Origin: Spirogloea muscicola
Lineage: Eukaryota > Streptophyta > Zygnematophyceae > Spirogloeales > Spirogloeaceae
DNA length: 15,562 bases
Direction: 5' to 3'
NCBI GenBank assembly: GCA_009602725.1
Contig: WELB01000181.1
Coordinates: 53,081 to 68,642 of the forward strand
A model generated the notes under the pieces. That model made no database searches, was not told the origin of the DNA, and was given only the letters and a program-made list of their open reading frames with translations. Below, piece by piece: positions 6,923-13,601 of the stretch (position 1 is its first letter; each line of letters starts with the position of its first letter). The position numbers and the translations under genes were made by a program.

Positions 6923-7130
6923 AGGAAGTGCTCGCCCATGAGAATAGGGGCTGGAAAAACCAGCCCAAAAAAGAATGAACAAAGGACGAGAAGGGGGCAG
7001 GAAGAAAGAGCTACAGAGAATCACTCAGTAACCTCTGCTAAGCAGCCGCAGGTCGGAGATGCTAGGCTCGTTGAAGTGGGTCCCCTGGCCAGAGCCAGAG
7101 CCAGGGGGCGCTACCCAGCCGGGCGAGGAA
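6923..7130 (-). mobile_element. Family 1 non-LTR 3' end, tandem to the previous fragment
   Basis: Hairpin GGGCTGG (6948-6954)/CCAGCCC (6960-6966). Stop TGA at 7027-7025 follows SDLRLLS-type codons; about 30 terminal codons remain (to ~7115). It lies head to tail with the fragment at 6810-6922, showing repeated insertion next to an existing 3' end. Confidence 0.75.
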
Positions 7131-7204
7131 GCCTCTGGAGCCGATGGCCTCTGAAGCCATCTCGGGACTCTCTGTTGTACTGCGGGCGGGTGTCACAAAG
7201 CAAG

Positions 7205-7335
7205 TAAGCGCGGCCAGATTGACTGGTGGCTGGGAAAGGCCAGCCCAAGTTACGAAGAAGTGGCTCTCCCAAATGGGGCCAAGGGCTGGGAAAAGCCAGC
7301 CCGAAGAGAATTGACAAAGGTTCGAAGGTGCCAAA
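7205..7335 (-). mobile_element. Two adjoining non-LTR 3' tail fragments
   Basis: First piece: GCGGCCAGATTGACTGGTGG plus hairpin GGCTGG (7228-7233)/CCAGCC (7240-7245), a family 3-type tail. Second piece: GGGCTGG (7283-7289)/CCAGCCC (7296-7302) then GAAGAGAATTGACAAAGGTT, resembling 10155-10230. The stretch 7248-7288 between the hairpins also resembles, inverted, the 39-bp insertion at 11425-11463. Bases 7131-7204 and 7336-7507 show no gene. Confidence 0.6.
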
Positions 7336-7507
7336 TGACGGAGGGGCCTAAAGCGCTAAGCAGCTACGAAGGGGCCTCATGATCCCCTCTCTTCTATGGG
7401 CGAGCTTTTTCTTCATGATGCAAAGCCCTCGCCCTTTTGGTAGGAACGGCTTTTCCCCTTCGCATTGAGCTTCGCGCTGTGCAGCCCCGTCCTATGTAAG
7501 TAGCTAC

Positions 7508-7558
7508 CTAACCCTCAGTAACCCCTACTAAGCAGCCGCAGGTCGGAGAAACTAGTCG
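7508..7558 (-). mobile_element. Very short non-LTR ORF 3' end
   Basis: Only the last dozen or so codons (SDLRLLSRGY, TGA at 7517-7515) remain. It lies directly beside the 3' end of the element starting at 7563. Confidence 0.6.
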
Positions 7559-7562
7559 AAGA

Positions 7563-8526
7563 AAGGGCTCGCCCATTGAGGATAGAGGCTGGAAAAGCCA
7601 GCCCAAAAGAGAATGAACAAAGTGCGAGAAGGGGGCCAGGGGAAGCGCTAAGGAAAACAAGCACAGAAAGAAACAAAGCAGCAACGAATCACTCAGTAAC
7701 CCCTGCTAAGCAGCCGCAGATCAGAGAAGCTAGGCTTCTGGAAGTGGGTCCCCTGGCCAGAGCCAAAGGCAGCAGCGAGGGCTCTGCCGGTACGCAGGTG
7801 CAGCGCGCGGGCCATAGACCTCTGCAGCGAGACGGCCGCGCGCATGAGGTACACCTGCGTGAGCTACCCGGCTGCAGGAAAGTCCACCGGCTTCCACATG
7901 GAAGCGGCGGGCGATGGCGTGGCGGGCGAGCTGGTTGAGCAGCTCGAGCCACCGACGCCCAACGCCCCATGGGTGTCAATAGCCAGCGAGAACAACTCGT
8001 CTTTCCGCGGATGATCAGCATTCTTGAGCTCTTTAGCCCGAGCGGCGCAGGCGTCCGCGTACCCAGCCTTGATGGCACATTGGGCTGGGTGTGAGCGGTC
8101 GTATGCGTCAGTAGTCACCACGTCCAAGATAAGACGTGGCCCGCCGGCCTGTGGGGTGGCCACCAGGTCTACGCGACGAGCGTGGAGACCGTCGGCCCTT
8201 TGCTGGAGCGGCATGATGGCGGAGTTCTCAGCTGCCACCGAGAAGCCAGCCTCCACCAGGATGCCATGCATCACGTCCCGGAGGCGGTCGTGGGCCGCTG
8301 TCCGCTCTCCGCCGTGGGAACAGCGCAGAACATGAGCAGCTAGCTCTTCAGGCTCGGCCCCGCGCTCGCCACACTCACATTGACGGACACGCTGGAGACA
8401 TGGCGGCGGCAGGCCCAGGAGCCGGTGGACGGCACTAGTCTCCTGGTAGCGGGTGCCCTGGCGCCATCGGACTGCCAGCCTCGCCCAACGGGGCCTCCGC
8501 CGCCCGGCCCTCCGGATGCGCGCGCG
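7563..8526 (-). mobile_element. Longest 5'-truncated family 1 non-LTR retroelement
   Basis: Minus-strand sense. Its 3' UTR contains hairpin GGCTGG (7587-7592)/CCAGCC (7598-7603). The ORF end is at 7693, and about 275 codons reach to ~8520. No target-site duplication was found. The 5' edge lies near a short inverted repeat (8512-8534) and is uncertain: the frame stays open beyond it, but similarity to other copies cannot be followed. Bases 8535-8640 are GC-rich with an AT patch (TATTTAAAAC) and hold nothing recognised. Confidence 0.85.
7693..8520 (-). pseudogene. Non-LTR retroelement ORF C-terminus: zinc knuckle plus restriction-like endonuclease
   Basis: About 275 codons in a single frame, broken only by a TAG at 7866-7864. 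Order: RWRQGTRYQE region and HRLLGLPPP; a knuckle C-E-C (Cys codons 8379-8377 and 8373-8371), 12 residues, His (8334-8332), 3 residues, Cys (8322-8320); then RTAAHDRLRDVMHGILVEAG. The nuclease core follows: RRVDLV (Asp 8169-8167), LILDVVTTD (Asp 8124-8122) and AKELK (Lys ~8034 and ~8025). The terminus is SDLRLLSRGY-TGA (7695-7693). CxC/H/C followed by PD..D..K is the C-terminal plan of RLE-type non-LTR elements (R2, NeSL and relatives), though the spacing differs from R2's CX1-3CX7-8HX4C. The RT domain would lie upstream and is lost. Confidence 0.75.
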
Positions 8527-8534
8527 CCATCCGG
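8512..8534. repeat. Inverted repeat with alternating CG core
   Basis: CCGGATG (8512-8518), spacer CGCGCGCGC, CATCCGG (8528-8534). It lies at the probable 5' truncation point of the 7563-8526 element. Confidence 0.7.
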
Positions 8535-8640
8535 AATATCGTGTATTTAAAACAAATCGGACGGCCCGAGCCGCAGGAGGGCAGGCCGGAAATCTGATAG
8601 TCGGGGGGCGGCGGCGGCGGGGCGGCGAGCGGGCCAGCGA

Positions 8641-8857
8641 AGGGGCCCCGTGGCTTGGCCCCTTCGGCTTTGTTACTTCTTATCCGCCTGCTAGCTATAT
8701 TCCGGTCTGCATCTACTGATCAGAGGTCACTGAGAGTCCCCTTGCTACCGTCTTAGTACTTAATACCTTGCTTTCTGCGCCATCCGGCTCCTTCAGCCCT
8801 TGTTCATTCCTCTGGGCTGGCCTCTCACAGCCACCAGTCAATGTGGCCGCGCTTTCT
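8641..8857 (+). mobile_element. Family 3 non-LTR 3' end, plus orientation
   Basis: Last codons SGLHLLIRGH with TGA at 8731-8733, preceded by a decayed stretch with an in-frame TAG. The 3' UTR (GCTACCGTCTTAGTACTTAA, then GCCATCCGGCTCCTTCAG) parallels 10275-10371 in reverse. It ends with hairpin GGGCTGGCCTCTCACAGCC and ACCAGTCAATGTGGCCGCGC. Confidence 0.65.
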
Positions 8858-8859
8858 GA

Positions 8860-9858
8860 TGTTAAAGCTCAATCGCGACTTTCCCGTGCTGCAGACGAGC
8901 AACCACTGGAGCATCTCCGGAGTCTTCTCCAAGGAGATGCTCGAGGCCAGGCTCGGCTCCTATTCCTTTCGTCTCTGGGAGCGTCTGAGTGGCTCCGCGC
9001 TTTGCCTTTGCATGCTGGCTTGCGGATGGAAAATGCTTTGTTTTGTGATGCTATGCGGCACCGTCTTGGCTTACCATCCCTGTGCTTGGCAGGGGTGACC
9101 CAAGCATGTTGCATTGCTCATGGGTAACCACATGCTCAGGTGTGCCAAAGGCATCGAGCGCACGGGCTCCCACAACCTCCTAAGCGACGCGATGTAGGGC
9201 ATCGTCAAGGAGGCGGGATATCAAGTGGCGGTGGAGAGCACCGGGGTGATGCCCGTCCAACTCCGCGACGGGGTTCCTCGGACGAGGCGTGTCGATCTGA
9301 TTGGCGTCCTTCTGGGAGGTGGCAAGCGGCTCTCATGGACGTCGTCCTAACCGACAGCTTCCGAAGGGCCCCGTAAATTCTGAGACCGGCTATGCCGTGA
9401 AGGTGGCCGAACAGACGAAGTCGCACAAATACATGGACCACCCGGCGGGTGATACCTTTCACCCCCTGGCCATGGACATCCACGGGTGTTACGGGGGTCG
9501 GTGGTCCTCGTTACTTTGGCTGCTGGCATCTCAAGCTGACCAGCGGCGCCGGGCACAGGGTGCAGCCCTTCCCGGTGACTCGGCGCCTTTGGGTTTTGTG
9601 TCCTGCTACCGCGCGTTTATCAATGTGCCTACAGCGGTCCCAGGCAATTGCTTTGCATCGCCGGGCTGGTCGCGCCCTTGCAGCAGCCTCTGCCTTGCGC
9701 AGCGGGGTTGCTCTTCCTCCCCTCAGCTCATCTGACTTCCTACTGCTGACACGGGGTTATTAAGAGCGCCCTGTCTGCCTAGCCTGTGGCTCCGTCATTA
9801 ACCCCTGTATGCATCTGGCTGCCTCTTACAGCCGATTTTTGAATATCAGCAGCCGCAC
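8860..9858 (+). mobile_element. Family 2 non-LTR retroelement, truncated and heavily frameshifted
   Basis: In plus sense, fragments in three frames follow the gene order of the 7693-8520 ORF. Frame A (to 9127): LGASEWLRALPLHAGL and FCDAMRHRLGLPSLC. Frame B (9132 on): HMLRCAKGIERTGSHNLLSD, a TAG at 9195-9197, then VAVESTGVMP, TRRVDLIGVLLGGGKRL and a TAA at 9348-9350. Frame C (9335): MDVVLTDSF. Then ETGYAVKVAEQTKSHKYMDH and FHPLAMDIHG in another frame. The C-terminus AIALHRRAGRALAAA ... SSDFLLLTRGY ends in TAA at 9761-9763. The RLE Asp and Lys positions are traceable, but the gene is dead. The last ~224 bp are the sister of 4818-5041. It is clearly older than the family 1 copies. Confidence 0.75.
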
Positions 9859-10274
9859 TCTCTTTTTTGCTGGGCTGGCATCTCCCAGCCACCGCCCTCT
9901 TACGGAAGCGTCTTACCTTGCCAGGGCGCATGGGCGGCCGCCCTCGGCCCGGCGGCAAGCCCAGCTCCGCGCCGAGCCGGCCCAGTAAGTATTCAGCTCT
10001 TCCAAGTTGACAGCCATGGGCTGTGAGAGAAGTGGCTGTGAGAGGCCAGCCCCAGAAATGGACAAGGTCTGAAAAGGGCCGTATAGCACAGAATTCAAGC
10101 TTGTCTTGGTGGAGAGCAGTGGCTGTGAGAAATAGTGAATCTATTAAAAGGGGCAAGGGCAGAAGCCAACCCGAGAAGAACTGACAAATTTCGAAGGGGC
10201 TAGAATTACGAAGGGGTCAGAAGCGCTATGGCAAAACTGGGATAGAGATGAATCACTCAACAAGGAATGAGGAG
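9859..10274. other. Mixed tail fragments, no gene
   Basis: A plus-sense tail GGGCTGGCATCTCCCAGCC is at 9870-9892. A minus-sense tail (GTGGCTGTGAGAGGCCAGCC, then CAGAAATGGACAAGGTCTG) is at 10030-10070. A third tail like 7283-7335 (CCCGAGAAGAACTGACAAAT) is at ~10155-10230. Between them lies a GC-rich patch (9925-9990). No coding sequence is supported. Confidence 0.55.
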
Positions 10275-11150
10275 CCCAAAGTGAGGAGCCCAAAGGAATA
10301 GACAAGGTCTGAAAGGGCCGGGAGGCGCAAGAAGCAAGATACTAAATGCTAAGACGTCAGCAAGTAGGCTCTCAGTAAGCTCTACTCAGTAAATGGAGGT
10401 CGGAATAGCTAGAGGGCAGAAAACGTCGCCCTGACGGAACCCGGTGGCAGCAGCTAAGGTGCGGCCTACACGCACGAGGACGGCAAAGCCAAGGGATCTG
10501 CAGGGAGACGGCCAGGCGCATCCTGGACACTTGAGCAAGCGATCCGGCCACACTGAAGCGCGGGCTGCTCGCTCTGCTGCCCTTGGCGGCGGGCCACTGC
10601 ACGCCGCGCAGGACGCTGAAGGAGGTCGAGCTCTTGGATACCGAACGCCTCGCGGACGTGGACGGCAAGCGGGACATACTCGTCGCCCGCGAGGCAATCG
10701 GCGTAGTTCCTTGACGCCCGCCGCTTGGCGGACAGCGTAGCCCGCCTCCTCCGACGAGCGTTGGGCGCTCCTGGGCGCTGCCTCTGGCTCTGGCCAGGGA
10801 CCCACTTCCAGGTGCCTAGCATCTCTGATCTGCGGCTGCTTAGCAGGGGTACTGAGTGATTCGTAGCTGCTTTGTTTCTCTGTGCTTGTTTTCCTTAGCG
10901 CTTCCCCTGGCCCCCTTCTCGTACTCTGTTCATTCTTTTTTGGGCTGGCTTTTCCAGCCCCTATTCTCAATGGGCGAGCACTTTCTTCTCTGGAATCGAC
11001 GCAGTCGCGGGGGAGGGGCCGGGACTTGATAGTCTGATGACGACGTCTGCAATGAGCCGGGGCCCCCGCCCAGCGCGCTGGCGACGAGATCGGCGCGCCG
11101 GACGTCTGTGCCGTTCCAACTTTTGACGGGTGTCCCGAATAACACACATT
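10275..11150 (-). mobile_element. Family 3 non-LTR element, interrupted by a nested insertion at 10775-10989
   Basis: Minus-strand sense, in two parts. The upstream part (11150-10994) has the nuclease core start: RRADLVASALGGGP, then after a frameshift RLIADVV. The downstream part (10770-10275) has RRASRNYADCLAGDEYVPLA, FGIQELDLL, then in a further frame SLAQVSRMRLAVSLQ and SDLHLLSRAY-TGA (10374-10372), then a family 3 UTR. If the inserted element and one copy of its 4-bp duplication are disregarded, the two parts join in one frame, which supports a single original copy. It is dead: at least two frameshifts besides the insertion. Confidence 0.75.
10775..10989 (+). mobile_element. Family 1 non-LTR 3' end nested in a family 3 element
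   Basis: Plus sense, 215 bp. The ORF end (LWLWPGTHFQ frame, SISDLRLLSRG) has lost one T in the last Tyr codon, so the stop is read as TGA at 10857-10859 instead. The 3' UTR contains hairpin GGGCTGG (10942-10948), loop CTTTT, CCAGCCC (10954-10960) and ends GGGCGAGCACTTTCTTCT. CTGG flanks it on both sides (10771-10774 and 10990-10993), a possible 4-bp target-site duplication. The host element resumes beyond. Confidence 0.75.
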
Positions 11151-11157
11151 CCTCTGA

Positions 11158-11200
11158 TTGGCCTCCATTTCAATTCATGCGCCCCGCGCGCCTTCCTTCT
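11158..11200 (+). repeat. Dispersed ~42-bp repeat, copy 1
   Basis: GGCCTCCATTTCAATTCATG then CGCCCCGCGCGCCTTCCTTC. It resembles 11786-11825 (plus) and 5251-5300 (minus). Origin unknown. Confidence 0.55.
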
Positions 11201-11218
11201 GATTCCTTGCTGGTCGTG

Positions 11219-11235
11219 CATTAGCCCAGGCTAAT
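11219..11235. repeat. Palindromic target site, left part, with 8-bp target-site duplication
   Basis: CATTAGCC (11219-11226), CA, GGCTAAT (11229-11235). AGGCTAAT (11228-11235) is repeated at 11653-11660 on the other side of the element and is there followed by G. The site before insertion would have been the perfect inverted repeat CATTAGCCCAGGCTAATG. Confidence 0.75.
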
Positions 11236-11652
11236 AAGAAGAAAGTGCTCGCCCATTGAGAATAGGGGCTGGAACAACCAGCCCGAAAAAGAATGAACAG
11301 AGTACGAGAAGGGGGCCAGGGGAAGCGCTAAGTAACAGAAACAAAGCTGCTACGAGACACTCAGTAACCCCTGCTAAGCAGCCGCAGATCAGAGATGCTG
11401 GGCTCCTGGAAGTGGGTCCCCTGGCAGCCCTTGCCCCCATTGGGAGTGCCACTTCTTCCCTGGCCAGAGCCAGAGGCAGCAGCGAGGGCTCTGCCGGCAC
11501 GAAGGTGCAGCGCCCGGGCCATGGACCTCTGCAGCGAGACGGCCAGGCGCATTCGATACACTTGCGCCAGCGACCCGGCTGCAGGGAAGTCAACCGGCTC
11601 CCCATGGAAGCGCCGGGCGATGGTGTGGCGGGCGAGCTGGGTGAGCAGCTCG
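11236..11652 (-). mobile_element. Young 5'-truncated family 1 non-LTR insertion with 8-bp TSD
   Basis: Minus-strand sense. Flanked by AGGCTAAT at 11228-11235 and 11653-11660; the last two bases of element similarity (AG, 11653-11654) overlap the duplication as microhomology. It contains ~97 terminal codons, open to TGA at 11363-11361, and a UTR with hairpin GGGCTGG (11266-11272)/CCAGCCC (11278-11284). Against 5502-5881 I see a single substitution over ~380 bp and one in-frame 39-bp insertion (11425-11463). This copy fixes the exact 3' end of family 1 (sense ...GCACTTTCTTCTT). Confidence 0.85.
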
Positions 11653-11660
11653 AGGCTAAT

Positions 11661-12550
11661 GGCGTCCGTGGTGGTGTTTGGCTCCTCAGTTCAGCTTGTC
11701 AGATATGCACGTGCTCACTCGGGGACAGTAGTGTCCCCTCAGCCAGCTCATTACCCAGTTAAAAGGACATTCATAAGGCTAGAATTGGCCTCCCTTTCAA
11801 TATCATGCGCACCGCGCGCTTCCTCTCTATGATAGAGCAATAAGAGCAGCATGCAGAGTCGCAAACTCGTTCCTGCAGAGCCTATTGGGCTATTACAATT
11901 TTGTAGTATCATATCATTCAAAATTCTCCAACAGTTGGGAATTATCTCTGGTGTATAATAAGCTGGAGATTGATATGGCATGTAAAGAGCGTGGTCATCT
12001 ATTCATTACGACTTCACCTTTTAGCGTGTTGCGAATAACTTCAACGATACAAGCTTCGCAACATATCAATTGAGAATGAGGAAGTATTGCACCAATATTT
12101 GATAGTTGTACCTATCATTGGTAGCACTTATTAATTGACAGGGAAGTGCCTCTTTCAGCAACCACTCACATATTCACCTCGAGTATGTGACAGACAGAAG
12201 TATTTATTTCACATTTGTACCTAAAATTTGTGGATGCTTTCTTACTGCAGTGCTGTACTATGACCAGCTAAGTGGAGTCTGTTTTTGCCTTCACTTCTAG
12301 CTACAAATATTCCAAAAATTTTTGCCACTTGTCTAGATATGACCTATCAAATTACCCTCCAATTGTTTCGCACGACCCACCAGTATCTGGTGCAGATGAC
12401 AACCGTTGATATGCCCACAACTTTGAGAAGTTATGCCTCACAACTGCTTGGGATAGTGTCACACTAAGCTTCATGACAAATTGTATAAGTTTACCATGAT
12501 AGAGAGATTGTTGACATAAACAAACCACAGGCCGAAGGAAGCAACACAGT
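11661..12550. other. AT-richer region without a supported gene
   Basis: After ~11840 the DNA is visibly richer in A and T than the repeat block. Open frames here (up to ~62 codons) lack recognisable motifs. The dispersed ~42-bp repeat recurs at 11786-11825. TGTAA, a green-algal polyadenylation signal, occurs at ~11979 on the plus strand, and its complement near 11893, but no coding region can be tied to either. Confidence 0.5.
11786..11825 (+). repeat. Dispersed ~42-bp repeat, copy 2
   Basis: GGCCTCCCTTTCAATATCAT then GCGCACCGCGCGCTTCCTCT. It resembles 11158-11200. Confidence 0.55.
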
Positions 12551-12734
12551 TATGGTCGAGCCCGGCACCTTCCCACCAGATACACGAATGAGAGTGTCTA
12601 GCGAGTCGACCCGTCGTGGCTGCCTCGACCTTGAGCCACCAGAAATCAACGAATGCGCAGATGGAATCACCGAAGAGCGCAAGTGCGCAGGTACTGGAGT
12701 CGTTGGAGTCGACCGCTTCACCTACTCTCGCGCA

Positions 12735-12779
<45 letters not shown>
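12735..12779. repeat. (GCC)15 microsatellite
   Basis: Fifteen uninterrupted GCC units upstream of the RidA-like gene. An ambiguous base (N) lies just after it at 12791, so the repeat length and the next few bases may be imperfect in the assembly. Confidence 0.95.
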
Positions 12780-12857
12780 TCGAACCGCGGNGCCCTCGCC
12801 GTCCCGGCGCCGCAGCGGCGGCGCGGCGGGAGGCCGGGAGGAGGGCGGGGAAGGAGG

Positions 12858-12875
12858 ATTAGGGTTAGGGTTTAG
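12858..12875 (+). promoter_or_regulatory. TTAGGG-repeat/telo-box in the leader of the RidA-like gene
   Basis: GATTAGGGTTAGGGTTTAG includes TAGGGTTT at 12866-12873, 84 bp before the ATG and in the sense direction. This is the same element and orientation as in the leader of the left-edge gene. It is too short to be an interstitial telomere; a plant-like telo-box is the simpler reading. Confidence 0.45.
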
Positions 12876-12956
12876 CAAAGAAGAGGTACCTTGTTCAAGT
12901 CTTCCTGGAGCTGGCTCCCCACAGGCCCCGCCCCGTTGGAAAGAGCTCGCTCCTTC

Positions 12957-13601
12957 ATGGACAAGCGAGACATGGAGGCGCGCTACGACTCCTCGCAGAA
13001 GCAGATCCGGCTCAACGTCTCCAGCGGCGGCCCCTTCGAGGACAAGGTGCGCGACCCATCTCCACAGTGGGGATCAAACGACGTAAAGTATCATTCACTA
13101 TGCACTCGGAAGTGAAGGCATGTGCAGCAAACCGACATGCTATTGCAGGTTGCACCACCACTGCCGCCGCCGCCGCCACCGCAGCGGGCTCACCGGCGGC
13201 GGGGACCCTTGGTCGTCCGCTTCTCTTAGGTGGGTTACTCGCGAGCTGTGCGAATCGGCGACCACATTGCGGTGTCAGGCTGCGCGGCGATCCTCAAGGA
13301 CGGCACGCCGGTGGGCGAGGGCGACGCGTACGCGCAGGCGCGGCAGTGCCTGCGGACGCTCACGGAGGCGCTGGCCAAGGCCGGCGTGGCGAAGCCGGAC
13401 GTCATTCGCACTCGAATTTACGTCGTGGACATTGACCGAGACCTCGCCGCCGTCGCGAGGGCCCACGAGGAGGTCTTCGGCGACATCCGGCCCGCCTCGA
13501 CCATGGTCCAGGTCGCGGCGCTCATCCGCCCCTGGATGCTCGTCGAGATTGAGGCCGACGCCGTCGTCAAATACGACAGCAAGCTCCTCTGGATGGACTG
13601 A
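12957..13601 (+). CDS. RidA/YjgF/YER057c/UK114-family protein, two exons, 153 aa
   Basis: Exon 1 is 12957-13046 (30 codons) and exon 2 is 13230-13601 (123 codons plus TGA). The 183-bp GT-AG intron is in phase 0. The ATG at 12957 is the first in frame after a stop at 12873. Exon 1 ends SSGGPFEDK and exon 2 begins VGYSRAVRIGDHIAVSG, rebuilding the usual N-terminal block of one RidA subgroup (SSGxPFE...GYSRAV). Further motifs: AQARQCLRTL (65-74), RTRIYVVDI (90-98), RPASTMVQVAALI (117-129) and VEIEADAVV (135-143). The family forms trimers and many members deaminate reactive enamine/imine intermediates. Ser120 sits where E. coli RidA has its key Arg105 (PARS against PAST), so imine deaminase activity is doubtful; this is more like the Arg-less Rid groups. 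No clear organelle-targeting peptide is visible, suggesting the cytosol. Confidence 0.9.
13047..13229 (+). other. Intron of the RidA-like gene
   Basis: Donor AAG|GTGCGC, acceptor TTCTCTTAG|GTG. Splicing joins codon 30 (Lys) to codon 31 (Val) and restores family similarity across the junction. The intron contains in-frame stops and a GCC-rich stretch (13150-13200). Confidence 0.85.

Noticed and set aside
7300-7330. GGTTCGA-like box suggesting a tRNA
   Set aside because: No acceptor, D or anticodon stems can be formed around it; it is part of a repeated tail.
8453-8719. 88-codon plus-strand open frame
   Set aside because: It runs antisense to the nuclease ORF at its left end and overlaps a family 3 fragment in another frame at its right end.
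10386-11168. 260-codon minus-strand open frame, the longest in the window
   Set aside because: It runs through a nested insertion in antisense and crosses element boundaries; the real homology lies in other frames.
5193-11284. CRISPR-like array from the repeated hairpins
   Set aside because: Repeat spacing is irregular, orientations are mixed, and the intervening DNA is element sequence rather than short unique spacers.
12552-12875. Open frame with a poly-Ala run and an INEC motif recalling calcium-binding EGF
   Set aside because: The poly-Ala is the GCC microsatellite. The cysteine spacing does not fit EGF, and there is no further support.
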